Notes: generated by a model from the sequence alone, not told the origin. Positions 46,305-56,258 are shown, numbered from the stretch's first letter. The stretch is 64,000 nucleotides of DNA from Ruegeria atlantica (GCF_013033965.1 NZ_WQFE01000002.1:62001-126000), one strand, 5' to 3'. A program made the numbers and translations.

Positions 46305-46972
46305 GACCCGGCGAAGGGTGCATTGCTGCCCCACAGCTGCTTGACACGAGCGTCCCGACCACAAGCTTTGCGGTAGGCTTTGTACGCGTTCTTTTGCCGT
46401 TTCGGGCCAAAGCGGGTGAATACCAGCTTGTCACCTTTGTAATAGTCCTGGTGATAGGCTTCGGCTGGATAAAACGCGCCCGCTTGTAGAACAGGTGTAA
46501 CGACCTTTTGCCCCAGAGCATTTTGTGCATTGGCCTTTGCTTGCTGTGCTAATGCCTTTTCGCCCGGGTTAGAGACAAAAACGGCAGTGCGATAGCTGTC
46601 ACCGCGGTCACAGAACTGACCACCGGCATCCGTTGGATCAACCGAGCGGAAGAACATGCTCAGCAGCGTTTCACGGGAAACCTGCGCCGGATCGAAAGTG
46701 ATCTGAACAGCTTCGTAATGGCCGGTGCCACCTTTGGTTACCTGATCATAGGTTGGATTGGCTGTCTTGCCGCCGGTAAAGCCGGACACGGCTCCAATCA
46801 CGCCGGGTACGGATTCGAAGTCGGATTCGACACACCAGAAACACCCTCCGGCAACAGTCAGGGTTTCTGTCCCCGCGGCGGGTGCCGGCAGGGCGCGCAG
46901 CATAGCGGCCAGTGTGATCAGGACAAACAGAAGCGACGGTTTTACGAAATCGAGGTATGCGGTCCGGGTCAT
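46301..46972 (-). CDS. msrA: Peptide methionine (S)-S-oxide reductase MsrA, exported
   Basis: 223 residues. Residues 1-33 look like a signal peptide (hydrophobic [12 protein letters not shown], ending A-P-A-A-G). The catalytic G-C-F-W-C-V has C44 and C47; a resolving cysteine is in K-A-C-G-R near 204. Reduces S-methionine sulfoxide in proteins, here probably in the periplasm or on the membrane. CAGAAGGAG precedes the ATG. It lies 98 bp downstream of the SCP2 gene. Confidence 0.9.
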   Translation of the reverse strand: MTRTAYLDFVKPSLLFVLITLAAMLRALPAPAAGTETLTVAGGCFWCVESDFESVPGVIGAVSGFTGGKTANPTYDQVTKGGTGHYEAVQITFDPAQVSRETLLSMFFRSVDPTDAGGQFCDRGDSYRTAVFVSNPGEKALAQQAKANAQNALGQKVVTPVLQAGAFYPAEAYHQDYYKGDKLVFTRFGPKRQKNAYKAYRKACGRDARVKQLWGSNAPFAGS

Positions 46973-47070
46973 GACAGATCTCCTTCTGAGATCAGGCTGC
47001 CCGGACTTTTTCGCCGTTGCAATCCGCTGACATGGTTTGTCACGCGCTGGTGAGACGAGTTTATCGGCGC

Positions 47071-47352
47071 TTAGCCCAGAAGTTGCCCCAACTTCATAGC
47101 AACACCCATATTGCCCGAGATCTTGAGCTTACCCAGCGCTACGCCGGTCATCGGGTTCAGCTTACCGGTCAGCAGCTTTGTCAGATTTTCCTGGGAAATT
47201 CGGATGGTGCAATCCGTATCTTGATCCTGTGTCGTCGCTTGATTGTCGACCAGCACAATCACCCCGTCATCGCCGCAGTCGAACTTGAGAGATCCATCAA
47301 ATGTCTTGCCGTTCAGACCTTTCTGGATCCCGTCGGCGATGTCCTGAAGCAT
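47071..47352 (-). CDS. SCP2 sterol-binding-domain protein
   Basis: 93 residues from the ATG at 47352. [10 protein letters not shown] and the C-terminal [14 protein letters not shown] segment define a lone SCP2 fold, which binds acyl-CoA or other lipids in a hydrophobic tunnel. Bacterial ligand unknown. The stretch 47353-47503 upstream holds only the argG terminator and presumably this gene's promoter. Confidence 0.85.
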   Translation of the reverse strand: MLQDIADGIQKGLNGKTFDGSLKFDCGDDGVIVLVDNQATTQDQDTDCTIRISQENLTKLLTGKLNPMTGVALGKLKISGNMGVAMKLGQLLG

Positions 47353-47447
47353 GGTATACCCTTTCCCTGTTGACCTTTGCGTAAAGACAAACATGCGAGG
47401 CAGGCAAGGGTGACGCTGCTGGAACTAACGGGGCGGTGAAGACAAAG

Positions 47448-47478
47448 CAAAACCCGGCACCTGTTGTAGGAACCGGGT
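47448..47478 (-). terminator. Rho-independent terminator of argG
   Basis: On the minus strand ACCCGG...CCGGGT (arms 47473-47478 and 47452-47457) with an inner CC/GG pair and a 7-nt loop, then TTTTG. It lies 26 nt after the argG stop. Confidence 0.75.
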
Positions 47479-47503
47479 CTGTCATCATCAGCGTCGGCGT
47501 GAC

Positions 47504-48730
47504 TTACTTGGACAGACGTTTGTCGCGCGCGGCCAGCAGCTTCAGGCGCAAGGCGTTCAACTGGATGAAGCCAGCCGCGTCTTTTTGATCATACGCACCG
47601 GCATCGTCTTCAAAGGTCACATGCTCTTCGGAGTAAAGCGAGTGATCCGACCAACGACCAACGGTCGATGCCAGACCTTTGTACAGCTTCACGCGGACAG
47701 TGCCGGTGACGTGCTCTTGCGATTTATCGATCGCGGCCTGCAGCATCTCACGCTCAGGCGAGTACCAGAAACCGTTATAGATCAACTCGGCATATTGTGG
47801 CATCAGCTGGTCCTTCAGGTGCATCGCGCCGCGGTCCATGGTGATGGATTCGATCCCACGGTGCGCTTCCAACAGGATGGTGCCGCCGGGCGTCTCGTAG
47901 ATGCCGCGCGATTTCATACCGACAAAACGGCCTTCGACCAGATCCAGACGGCCAATGCCGTGCTTGCCGCCATATTCGTTCAGCTTGGTCAGGATGGTGG
48001 CGGGGCTCATCGCCTCGCCATTGATGCTGACCGCGTCACCTTTTTCAAAGCCGATTTCAATGAATTCGGGTTCGTTCGGCGCATCCTCGGGGTGGACGGT
48101 GCGCTGATAGACATAGTCGGGTGCCATATCGGCGGGGTCTTCCAGAACCTTACCCTCGGACGAGGTATGCAGCAGGTTCGCATCGACCGAGAAGGGCGCC
48201 TCACCACGTTTATCCTTGGCAATCGGAATCTGGTTTGCCTCGGCAAATTCCAGCAGCTTGGTGCGGCTGGTCAGGTCCCATTCACGCCATGGAGCGATCA
48301 CCTTGATGTCGGGGTTCAGCGCGTATGCCGCCAGCTCGAACCGCACCTGATCGTTGCCTTTGCCGGTCGCACCATGCGCCACGGCATCGGCACCTGTTGC
48401 TTCGGCAATCTCAACCAGACGTTTGGAAATCAACGGGCGCGCAATCGAGGTGCCCAGCAGATACAGCCCTTCGTACTGTGCATTGGCGCGGAACATCGGG
48501 AAGACGAAATCGCGGACGAATTCCTCGCGGATATCCTCGATGTAAATGTTCTCGGGCTTGATCCCCAGCAGCTCGGCCTTTTGGCGGGCGGGCTCCAGCT
48601 CCTCACCCTGACCCAGATCGGCGGTGAAGGTCACAACCTCACAGCCATACTCGGTCTGCAGCCATTTCAGAATGATCGAGGTATCAAGGCCACCGGAATA
48701 GGCCAGAACAACTTTCTTGGGCGCGGACAT
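47504..48730 (-). CDS. argG: Argininosuccinate synthase
   Basis: 408 residues. The ATP pyrophosphatase loop S-G-G-L-D-T-S is at 12-18. [10 protein letters not shown] and the S-V-D-A-N-L-L segment are standard ArgG. It condenses citrulline and aspartate in arginine synthesis. AAGGGGAAG precedes the ATG. Confidence 0.97.
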   Translation of the reverse strand: MSAPKKVVLAYSGGLDTSIILKWLQTEYGCEVVTFTADLGQGEELEPARQKAELLGIKPENIYIEDIREEFVRDFVFPMFRANAQYEGLYLLGTSIARPLISKRLVEIAEATGADAVAHGATGKGNDQVRFELAAYALNPDIKVIAPWREWDLTSRTKLLEFAEANQIPIAKDKRGEAPFSVDANLLHTSSEGKVLEDPADMAPDYVYQRTVHPEDAPNEPEFIEIGFEKGDAVSINGEAMSPATILTKLNEYGGKHGIGRLDLVEGRFVGMKSRGIYETPGGTILLEAHRGIESITMDRGAMHLKDQLMPQYAELIYNGFWYSPEREMLQAAIDKSQEHVTGTVRVKLYKGLASTVGRWSDHSLYSEEHVTFEDDAGAYDQKDAAGFIQLNALRLKLLAARDKRLSK

Positions 48731-48871
48731 CTGACTTCCCCTTATTCGTAAGACGATTGGCCCCTAGCGGGTTTTGGACGTGGGGGCAAGTTGTGACGAT
48801 TGACGCAGGCGGGGAATTAAGGTGAAACGGTCGGATAGAGAACAAAGATCGGTTGAGAGGGCAGGATTTAG

Positions 48872-49639
48872 ATGTTGGGACTCGAGATTTTCGTGCATTC
48901 GGTGAAGATGGTATTGAGGAACCTGAAAGAAGCCCTTCAGATATCTTTGGTGCCTGCGCTAATCGGCGGCGCGATTGTTATCGCACTGGTTTTTGTCTTT
49001 GGTATCTCATTCGAGGACATTTCAACCGAAACAAATGGATTGCCCGATGCGGCTGATCCGACCTCGGTTCTTGGCTTTGTCCTTTGCGCTCTGTTTGTCG
49101 GTTTGGCGATCATGCTTTGGATTGTGGTTTCCTGGCACAGGTTTGTCCTGCTCGAAGAGTATCCAGTGGGTTTCGTTCCCATATTCAGGTCTGATCGCGT
49201 TCTGGCGTATCTTGGCCGGCTCCTGATGCTGATAGTATTGGGTGTTATCGCTATGATTCCTGCCATGTTTGTAATTGGGATGATGGCCCAGGCGTCTGCA
49301 GTTGTGGGAATCTTCGTCTGGTTCGTTGCCATCATTGCCCTGTCAGTCGCATTCTATCGTGCTTCCCCAATCCTGCCCGCTGCCGCAATAGGGCATTCAC
49401 TGACACTGTCTGAGGCTTGGCGGGCGACGTCGGGCGCTAGCGGAGCGATCACCCTGTTGGTTATCCTGTCCCTTCTGTTTCAACTGCTGTTGCAGTTTCT
49501 TGCATCACTTCTGCTTTTTGTCCCGATCATTGGGTTCCTGATCGTGATTTTCGCAACCATGCTGATCGTTCCGCTGATCAACGTCAGCATCCTGACCACG
49601 ATTTACGGCATCTACATCGAAAAACGCGAACTCAACTAG
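48872..49639 (+). CDS. Multi-pass membrane protein of unknown function
   Basis: 255 residues with about six hydrophobic segments: 27-46, 68-90, 112-135, 138-160, and two more in 190-245. The N-terminus resembles a short amphipathic helix. I do not recognise a named family; the pattern (helices, F-Y-R-A-S-P-I-L-P-A-A motif, long C-terminal hydrophobic pair) recalls the YciC-like / glycerophosphodiesterase-membrane-domain proteins. GCAGGA precedes the ATG. Transcribed ahead of ilvA with a 59-bp gap. Confidence 0.65.
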   Translation: MLGLEIFVHSVKMVLRNLKEALQISLVPALIGGAIVIALVFVFGISFEDISTETNGLPDAADPTSVLGFVLCALFVGLAIMLWIVVSWHRFVLLEEYPVGFVPIFRSDRVLAYLGRLLMLIVLGVIAMIPAMFVIGMMAQASAVVGIFVWFVAIIALSVAFYRASPILPAAAIGHSLTLSEAWRATSGASGAITLLVILSLLFQLLLQFLASLLLFVPIIGFLIVIFATMLIVPLINVSILTTIYGIYIEKRELN

Positions 49640-49698
49640 GTCTTCGCACACATATGTATTCCTTGCCCTTCTCGCTTTGATGCGGCAGTGAAACGGCC

Positions 49699-50925
49699 AT
49701 GACCGATTTCATGACCAGCGCCCGCGCTGCCGAACAGGCGATGCGTTCTGTATTCCCGGCAACACCGCTGCAGCGGAATGCTCATTTGTCTGATCGCTAT
49801 GGGGCCGATATCTGGCTCAAGCGCGAGGACCTCAGCCCGGTGCGATCGTACAAAATCCGCGGTGCGTTCAACGCCATGCGCAAGCAGCAGGGGCAAGAGT
49901 TGTTTGTCTGCGCCAGTGCGGGCAACCACGCGCAGGGCGTGGCCTATATGTGCAAACATCTGGGCGTGAAGGGCGTGATTTTCATGCCGGTTACGACGCC
50001 ACAGCAGAAAATCCAGAAGACCCGCATCTTTGGCGGCGACAATATCGAGATTCACCTGACCGGCGACTATTTTGATGACACGCTATCCGCTGCACAGGCC
50101 TGGTGCGCCCAACAGGGCGGGTACTTCCTGTCGCCTTTCGACGATGAGGATGTGATCGAAGGGCAGGCGTCACTTGCGGTTGAGATTGAGGCGCAATTGG
50201 GCGGTGTTCCCGATCATGTGGTTCTGCCGGTTGGCGGCGGCGGCATGTCGTCCGGCGTGGCCACGTGGTTCGGGGATCGTACTCATTGTTTGTTCGTGGA
50301 ACCGGCTGGTGGGGCCTGTTTGCGTGCCGCTTTAGCGGCGGGTCATCCTGTGGCGCTGGATCATGTGGATACATTCGTGGATGGCGCGGCCGTGGGTCGG
50401 ATCGGGGAAAAGCCGTTTGAGCTTTTGAAGTCCCGCCATTTGTCCGACTTGCTGGTTCTGTCCGAAGACCGCATTTGCGCGACCATGATCGAGATGTTGA
50501 ACGTCGAAGGCATTGTTCTGGAGCCGGCGGGTGCCTTGGCGGTCGAGGCCGTGGGCGATGTGCAAAGCTTCATTCGCGGCAAGACCGTAGTATGCGTCAC
50601 CTCCGGTGGCAATTTCGATTTCGAACGCTTGCCCGAAGTCAAAGAGCGAGCGCAACGCTATTCGGGCGTCAAGAAGTACTTTATCCTTCGCCTGCCACAA
50701 CGCCCCGGTGCGCTTAAGGAATTTCTGAACATTCTTGGACCCGAGGACGATATCGCCCGGTTTGAATATCTGAAAAAATCAGCACGCAATTTCGGGTCGG
50801 TCCTGATTGGGATCGAGACGCGAAAGCCCGAGAACTTTGTGCGCCTGTTCGCACATCTGGATGACGCGGGCTTCACCTATACCGACATTACCGAAGACGA
50901 AACGCTGGCGCAGTTCGTCATCTAA
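49699..50925 (+). CDS. ilvA: Threonine ammonia-lyase
   Basis: 408 residues. The PLP lysine is K52 in S-Y-K-I-R-G-A; the phosphate cup is G-G-G-G-M-S-S-G. A single short ACT-like C-terminal domain (from about 325) suggests isoleucine feedback, as in short biosynthetic IlvA. It makes 2-oxobutanoate for isoleucine. An ATG at 49711 is an alternative start. Confidence 0.93.
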   Translation: MTDFMTSARAAEQAMRSVFPATPLQRNAHLSDRYGADIWLKREDLSPVRSYKIRGAFNAMRKQQGQELFVCASAGNHAQGVAYMCKHLGVKGVIFMPVTTPQQKIQKTRIFGGDNIEIHLTGDYFDDTLSAAQAWCAQQGGYFLSPFDDEDVIEGQASLAVEIEAQLGGVPDHVVLPVGGGGMSSGVATWFGDRTHCLFVEPAGGACLRAALAAGHPVALDHVDTFVDGAAVGRIGEKPFELLKSRHLSDLLVLSEDRICATMIEMLNVEGIVLEPAGALAVEAVGDVQSFIRGKTVVCVTSGGNFDFERLPEVKERAQRYSGVKKYFILRLPQRPGALKEFLNILGPEDDIARFEYLKKSARNFGSVLIGIETRKPENFVRLFAHLDDAGFTYTDITEDETLAQFVI

Positions 50926-50937
50926 AGGCACAGAATG

Positions 50938-50961
50938 CGAACGCCAACTATTGCGCGTTCG
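50938..50961 (+). terminator. Hairpin after ilvA
   Basis: CGAACGC (50938-50944) pairs with GCGTTCG (50955-50961), loop of ten, 12 nt after the ilvA stop. It lacks a T tract. The following 240 bp to the Hpt gene contain no convincing gene. Confidence 0.4.
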
Positions 50962-51201
50962 AATTCTCCCAAGCTCAACCTTGTCTGGTTCGGCGTCGGT
51001 TTTCTTTTGGGGCCGGAGGGCGCAGGCATTTTCACGATAGTTTCAATTGCTGTCCTGACTGTTCAACTTTCGTGTCCATTTCGGGGATTGGCGGGAAATA
51101 CATCTTGGCGAACAGGAGTGAACTCCGTTCGACAATGAGACCACGGCTGACGGTGAGACAATCAGAAAGTCGCCGGGTCAATCTCTTGGCGCTGGCTGCG
51201 G

Positions 51202-51525
51202 TTAAAGACCGTCGAGCCCGGACTTGAAATCGGTGGTCGAACGCTCGAATACGCCGAGGATGTTTGCCAAGTCGACTGCCTGGCTGTCTCCTTTTGCGGA
51301 CTGTCGTTCCCCGTCCTGACACAGCTTGGCCAAGGTCTCGAACCCGAGGCTGAGCGCGCTACCTTTTACAAAATGCAGGTTTTGTTCAAACTCTGAACGG
51401 GCAGTGTCGTTGCGAAGTCGGGTGAGCGCCTCGTTCACCTCATCAAGAAAGATGTGCACCACCTCATCAAACTCGCTGGCGCCAACCTCGTCCCTTAACT
51501 GCCGGACCCTGGACCAGTTGATCAT
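51202..51525 (-). CDS. Single-domain Hpt phosphotransfer protein
   Basis: 107 residues, one Hpt domain. The phospho-accepting histidine is H51 in N-L-H-F-V-K-G-S-A-L-S-L-G-F, matching the HxxKG core. It is shorter than ChpT and lacks its pseudo-ATPase domain. It is divergent from a response regulator-phosphatase gene with 151 bp between, so the two may act together. Confidence 0.85.
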   Translation of the reverse strand: MINWSRVRQLRDEVGASEFDEVVHIFLDEVNEALTRLRNDTARSEFEQNLHFVKGSALSLGFETLAKLCQDGERQSAKGDSQAVDLANILGVFERSTTDFKSGLDGL

Positions 51526-51676
51526 GCCACCCTCGCTTTATCTGCCGGGGATATTGGTAATGCAGAACAGGTAAAGGGCAGGTTAAATGGAATGAACTAC
51601 GACTTTCACCCATTATTAAATAGACGCGCTTTAGGGTCACCCTATTCCAACAGGCGTCGCTGGGTAGAGGGTTAAG

Positions 51677-52948
51677 GTGACAGAGGTCAGTCAGGCAGAC
51701 ACTGGATCAGATCTGGAATTTGGTGTGATCCAAAAGGTGCTTGTTGTCGATGACAGCCGCCTGCAGCGGCGTATTCTGGTTGCCTCGCTCAAGAAGTGGG
51801 GCTTTGAGGTGCTTGAGGCTGACAGCGGCGATGTGGCCATCGAAATGTGCACGGCGGACCCGCCGGATCTTGTGCTCAGCGATTGGGTGATGCCGGGGAT
51901 GAGCGGGTTGGACTTCTGCAAGGCGTTCCGTGCCCTGGACAGCAAGCAATACAGCTATTTCATCCTGCTGACGTCTAAAAGCGAAAAGCAAGAGGTTGCC
52001 CGCGGTCTGGATGCCGGTGCGGATGATTTTCTGATCAAACCGCTTGAGGCGGATGAACTGCGGGCGCGCATTTCGGCAGGTGCGCGCATTCTTGGTATGC
52101 AGCGCGAGTTGTCCAAGAAAAACCAGATGATCGAATCCGCGCTTGAAGAACTGCGCGTGGCCCATGATGCGATCGATAAAGACCTGATTCAGGCCCGAAA
52201 GATACAGGAATCGCTGGTGCCCGAACTGACACGCGAGTTTGGCAAGTCGCGGGTCAGCATGCTGTTGAAACCCTGCGGTCATATTGGGGGCGATTTGGTG
52301 GGGATGTTCTCTCCGGGTGTGAACAGGCTGGGGTTTTACAGTATTGACGTCTCCGGGCATGGCATCACATCGGCCATGATGACGGCTCGTTTGGGGGGCT
52401 ATCTCTCCAGCAAACATTTCGATCAGAACGTTGCGATGGCGCGGCGGTTCGACAAATTTTTCGCCCTGCTGCCGCCGGAGGAGGTCGCTGAAACCCTGAA
52501 TTCGCGGCTGATGGCAGACAAGGGTATCGAAGAGTATTTCACGATGGTCTATGCCATCGTGGATCTGCGCAACGGGCATGTGAAAATGGTGCAGGCCGGA
52601 CACCCACATCCGCTATTGCTATGCCAAGACGGCAGAACCGAGTTTCTCGGCGAGGGCGGGTTACCCATCGGACTGCTGCCGGACGTTACCTTTCAGCGGA
52701 CCGAGTTCTACATGAAACCCGGCGACCGGCTATTGCTGTACTCCGACGGATTCACGGAATGCAGTCTTGCCGATGGTGGCCTGCTGGAAGAGGACGGCTT
52801 GCGACAGATGGCGCTGGATTGCGGTCCGGGTCGCAATGGAACCGAGTTTCTGGACGATATGTTCTGGCGTCTGACAGAGGCCATGGCACCTGGCGGTGGT
52901 ATGGATGATGACGTGTCGGCCGTCTTCTTTGAATATAATGGTCACTGA
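51677..52948 (+). CDS. Response regulator with PP2C (SpoIIE/RsbU-type) phosphatase, RbaY-like
   Basis: 423 residues from a GTG after AGAGGG. Receiver domain at 18-140 with D25/D26, phospho-acceptor D69 (L-S-D-W-V-M-P-G) and K121. A coiled-coil linker (about 140-180) leads to a PP2C domain with metal ligands G-G-D (204-206) and D-V-S-G-H-G (224-229). The same architecture is RbaY of Rhodobacter capsulatus, which dephosphorylates an anti-sigma antagonist and affects gene transfer agent output. No STAS or anti-sigma gene is adjacent here. Adjacent Hpt gene is a candidate phosphodonor. Confidence 0.85.
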   Translation: MTEVSQADTGSDLEFGVIQKVLVVDDSRLQRRILVASLKKWGFEVLEADSGDVAIEMCTADPPDLVLSDWVMPGMSGLDFCKAFRALDSKQYSYFILLTSKSEKQEVARGLDAGADDFLIKPLEADELRARISAGARILGMQRELSKKNQMIESALEELRVAHDAIDKDLIQARKIQESLVPELTREFGKSRVSMLLKPCGHIGGDLVGMFSPGVNRLGFYSIDVSGHGITSAMMTARLGGYLSSKHFDQNVAMARRFDKFFALLPPEEVAETLNSRLMADKGIEEYFTMVYAIVDLRNGHVKMVQAGHPHPLLLCQDGRTEFLGEGGLPIGLLPDVTFQRTEFYMKPGDRLLLYSDGFTECSLADGGLLEEDGLRQMALDCGPGRNGTEFLDDMFWRLTEAMAPGGGMDDDVSAVFFEYNGH

Positions 52949-53388
52949 AGCTGCTGTTCATGCAGCGCGGCAAAGTGGCGATCGCCACCATTTCCCAACA
53001 TCTGGGCCGCATCGGCTGTGTCCATCCAAATGGCTTCATGGAACGGTTCAGATGGCGGCCCCAAGCGCCGGATCGGGCGCGCGCGATAGATATGGCAGAG
53101 CTTTTCGGCCCACAGATCGTATTCGGGCATATAGGTGAAGCGACGAAAGGCGCCGACACGGCGGGGCGACGCGATCGACCAGCCGGTTTCCTCGAAAACT
53201 TCGCGGTGCAGGGCAGTGATGGGCGATTCGCCCGGATCGATCCCGCCGCCAGGCAATTGTAGGTCGGGCCCGGGTTCTGTCTGACAGGTCAGCAACAGGC
53301 TTCTGCCACGCGGCAGTAACGCATAGACACCCACCCGGCGCGTGTATGTCCGCCCAGACTGAGGGGTTTCACCAAACCGTCTGATCAT
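52942..53388 (-). CDS. Nudix hydrolase
   Basis: 148 residues from the ATG at 53388, with AAGGGG upstream. Nudix box at 47-70: G-G-G-I-D-P-G-E-S, then R-E-V-F-E-E-T-G-W. Substrate unknown, but the E-E and spacing are canonical. Convergent with the phosphatase gene by a 7-nt overlap; divergent from hslO. Confidence 0.85.
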   Translation of the reverse strand: MIRRFGETPQSGRTYTRRVGVYALLPRGRSLLLTCQTEPGPDLQLPGGGIDPGESPITALHREVFEETGWSIASPRRVGAFRRFTYMPEYDLWAEKLCHIYRARPIRRLGPPSEPFHEAIWMDTADAAQMLGNGGDRHFAALHEQQLQ

Positions 53389-53464
53389 GTATGGCCCCTT
53401 ACAACCCAAATAGTTCGACCTATATGCTGGCGGTATGCCAACCTGTGGCGTGTAAGGAAACCCC

Positions 53465-54442
53465 ATGTCTCTTGGAACAAAAATCGCGTGGGACGACACC
53501 GTCCTGCCCTTTCAACTCGATGTATCGGATATCCGTGGCCGCGTGGCCCGTCTGGATGGTGTGCTTGACGGCATCCTGAAACAGCATGACTACCCCGAAA
53601 AGGTCGAGGCACTGGTGGCCGAAATGGCCCTTTTGACTGCTCTGATCGGCCAGACCGTTGCGCTGCGCTGGAAGCTGTCCCTGCAGGTTCAGTCCAAGGG
53701 TGCCGTGCGGATGATTGCGACCGATTACTACGCCCCCAAGTCCGAGGGTGAACCAGCGCGCATCCGCGCATATGCCAGCTTTGACCGTGATCGCCTGACT
53801 GATGGTGCGCCGTTTGACCAGGTGGGCGAGGGGTATTTTGCCATCATGATTGATCAGGGTGAGGGAACCCAACCTTATCAAGGTATCACCCCCTTGGACG
53901 GTGGATCGCTTAGCGCTTGTGCCGAGGCGTATTTCGCCCAGTCGGAACAGTTACCGACCCGGTTTTCGCTGAGCTTTGGCAAATCGACCGAGCCGGGCGT
54001 TGGCGAACACTGGCGCGCCGGTGGTGTCATGTTGCAGCACATGCCCAAGGCTTCGCCCTTCGTGGCTTCGGGCGAGGGCGACGGGAACATCCTGACGGCA
54101 GATGACCTTGTCGATGGCGAAGAAGGTGAAAACTGGGGCCGCGTCAACGTACTGCTGGATACGGTCGAAGATCTGGAACTGATTGGGCCTTCGATTGCAC
54201 CCACGGACCTGTTGGTCCGACTGTTTCACGAGGAACAGCCGCGCGTTTACGATGCGCAGTCGGTGCAATTCGGCTGTACCTGTTCAGAAGACCGGGTGCG
54301 CCAGAGCCTGTCGATCTATTCGGCCAAGGACATCGAAAAGATGACCACGCCCGAGGGTGAGGTGACGGCTGATTGTCAGTTCTGCGGTGCACACTATGTG
54401 CTGGATCCTTCCACGGTCGGATTTGATGCTGACAACGCCTGA
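53465..54442 (+). CDS. hslO: Redox-regulated chaperone Hsp33
   Basis: 325 residues. The zinc-binding redox switch is intact: C271-x-C273 (F-G-C-T-C) and C304-x-x-C307 (C-Q-F-C-G). Oxidation releases zinc and activates holdase activity. First gene of a tight hslO-nudL-cca cluster; it overlaps nudL by 17 nt. Confidence 0.95.
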   Translation: MSLGTKIAWDDTVLPFQLDVSDIRGRVARLDGVLDGILKQHDYPEKVEALVAEMALLTALIGQTVALRWKLSLQVQSKGAVRMIATDYYAPKSEGEPARIRAYASFDRDRLTDGAPFDQVGEGYFAIMIDQGEGTQPYQGITPLDGGSLSACAEAYFAQSEQLPTRFSLSFGKSTEPGVGEHWRAGGVMLQHMPKASPFVASGEGDGNILTADDLVDGEEGENWGRVNVLLDTVEDLELIGPSIAPTDLLVRLFHEEQPRVYDAQSVQFGCTCSEDRVRQSLSIYSAKDIEKMTTPEGEVTADCQFCGAHYVLDPSTVGFDADNA

Positions 54443-55031
54443 TCCAACAGATCAGCTGCGGGCGGCCCTGCGCCGCCCCGGCCAGGGGTCCAGCGATTTC
54501 GACCTGAACCCCGATTTCGTGCTGCCCGAGGGCCGTAAATTGCGCCCTGCCGGCGTTTTGGTTCCCATTTCAGTAGCAGACGGTATGCCGCGCCTGATCC
54601 TGACCAAGCGATCTTCGGCGCTTAAACATCACCCCGGTCAGATCGCCTTTCCCGGTGGCAAGCAGGATGAAGGCGACGCCGATGTCACCACCACCGCATT
54701 GCGCGAGGCGCATGAAGAAATCGGCCTGCCGTCTGACCTGCCGGAAATTCTTGGCCACTTGCCGACACATGAAACAGTGACGTCTTTCACCGTCACACCT
54801 GTTGTGGCGATCTTGCGGAAACCTTTCCAACCTGTGCCGGAGCCGGGTGAAGTAGCCGAGGTGTTTTCGGTTCCACTTGCACATGTGCTCAACCCTGCGA
54901 ATTATATTGTTGAATCGCGCCGCTGGCGGGGACAAAGGCGGTACTACTTCACGGTACCCTTCGGTCCCTATTACATTTGGGGCGCAACCGCCCGAATTCT
55001 GCGGGGATTGGCAGCACGGATCAACGGATGA
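54426..55031 (+). CDS. CoA pyrophosphatase / Nudix hydrolase NudL-like
   Basis: 201 residues from the ATG at 54426. The Nudix box runs G-G-K-Q-D at 77-81 to R-E-A-H-E-E-I-G at 93-100; the upstream S-S-A-L-K-H-H-P-G-Q-I-A-F-P-G segment is the UPF0035 motif of CoA-pyrophosphatases. It is translated inside the end of hslO and overlaps cca by 4 nt, so the three are coupled. Confidence 0.9.
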   Translation: MLTTPDPTDQLRAALRRPGQGSSDFDLNPDFVLPEGRKLRPAGVLVPISVADGMPRLILTKRSSALKHHPGQIAFPGGKQDEGDADVTTTALREAHEEIGLPSDLPEILGHLPTHETVTSFTVTPVVAILRKPFQPVPEPGEVAEVFSVPLAHVLNPANYIVESRRWRGQRRYYFTVPFGPYYIWGATARILRGLAARING

Positions 55032-56182
55032 TGCAAATCACAGAAGACTGGGTGTCGGAACCAGCAACGCAACGGGTGTGCGCCGCCCTGACCGATGCCG
55101 GGCAGCAAGCCTTGTTTGTGGGCGGATGCGTGCGCAACGCTCTGTTGGGTGCCCCGGTATCCGATATCGACATCGCCACAGATGCGCGACCTGACAAAGT
55201 CGTCGAGCTGGCACAAGACGCAGGGCTCAAAGCAATTCCAACTGGCATAGATCATGGCACAATCACCGTGGTCAGTCAGGGAATCCCGCACGAGATCACT
55301 ACGTTCCGCCGCGATGTGGAAACGGATGGCCGTCGCGCTGTCGTCGCCTTTTCTGACAAGGTCGAAGAGGATGCTGCGCGTCGCGATTTCACGATGAACG
55401 CAATTTATGCGCGGCCTGACGGGGCGGTTCTGGACCCTCTGAACGGTTTGCCTGACCTACAGGCCCGTCGCGTGCGGTTCATAGGAACCGCTGCAAACCG
55501 CATTCGCGAAGATTACCTGCGCTCGCTGCGTTATTTCCGGTTTCACGCGTGGTATGGGGATGCCGAGGCAGGGTTTGATCCAGACGCTCTGGCTGCTATT
55601 GCGTCCACCCTGGACGGTCTGGCCGGCTTGTCCCGCGAACGTGTCGGGGCCGAGCTTTTGAAGCTGTTGGGCGCACCGGACCCCGCGCCGTCTGTTGCCG
55701 CGATGCGCAGTGCCGGAGTTTTGGTACATCTATTGCCGGGTGCTGACGACCGATCATTGGCGCCGTTGATCACTTTGGAACAGCAGGCAGGCGCTGACCC
55801 GGAACCGGTGCGGCGACTGGCGGCAATTGCGCCGCCGGAAGTCGCAAAAACCCTGCGCCTCAGCCGCGCGCAATTGCAGCGCCTGACCCGGATGCGGGAT
55901 GAGGCATCCAGCCCGGCCAGTTTTGCCGAATTGGGGTTTAGATATGGCGAAACTGATGGATTGCACGAAGCACTTTTGCGGTGCGCCTTCATGGAGCAGC
56001 CCTGGTCAGAGGACATCAAACAGGACCTGCACGCCGGTGCGGCCGCGACGTTCCCAATCAAGGCTTCCGATCTGATCCCAACTTTTTCCGGTCCTGCGCT
56101 GGGCAAGAAGCTGGCCGAGCTTGAGGCGCAATGGATCGCGTCGGGCTTTACGCTGAGCCGCGAAGACCTGCTGGGCGGATAA
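55028..56182 (+). CDS. cca: CCA tRNA nucleotidyltransferase
   Basis: 384 residues from the ATG at 55028. Head domain L-F-V-G-G-C-V-R-N with acidic pair D47 and D49 (S-D-I-D-I-A-T-D), then R-R-D-F-T-M-N-A-I. It restores or builds the 3'-CCA end of tRNAs. The shorter C-terminal half is as usual for alphaproteobacterial enzymes. No HD domain is evident. Confidence 0.93.
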   Translation: MMQITEDWVSEPATQRVCAALTDAGQQALFVGGCVRNALLGAPVSDIDIATDARPDKVVELAQDAGLKAIPTGIDHGTITVVSQGIPHEITTFRRDVETDGRRAVVAFSDKVEEDAARRDFTMNAIYARPDGAVLDPLNGLPDLQARRVRFIGTAANRIREDYLRSLRYFRFHAWYGDAEAGFDPDALAAIASTLDGLAGLSRERVGAELLKLLGAPDPAPSVAAMRSAGVLVHLLPGADDRSLAPLITLEQQAGADPEPVRRLAAIAPPEVAKTLRLSRAQLQRLTRMRDEASSPASFAELGFRYGETDGLHEALLRCAFMEQPWSEDIKQDLHAGAAATFPIKASDLIPTFSGPALGKKLAELEAQWIASGFTLSREDLLGG

Positions 56183-56258
56183 AGGAAGTCTCAAAGGGGG
56201 ATGACAAGTAAAAGAGTTTATGCTTACTTGCCCATGTCACATGAATGGAGGGATGCGA

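Noticed and set aside
46667-46682. parS-like CGTTTCACGGGAAACC inside msrA
   Set aside because: Three mismatches including one in the central CACGTG, which ParB requires.
47585-48751. 388-codon open frame on the plus strand
   Set aside because: Antisense to argG; composition typical of a shadow frame.
50935-51138. Possible 67-residue gene after ilvA
   Set aside because: Its first codons form the hairpin that follows ilvA, the sequence has no family features, and it lacks a convincing Shine-Dalgarno. Left as non-coding.
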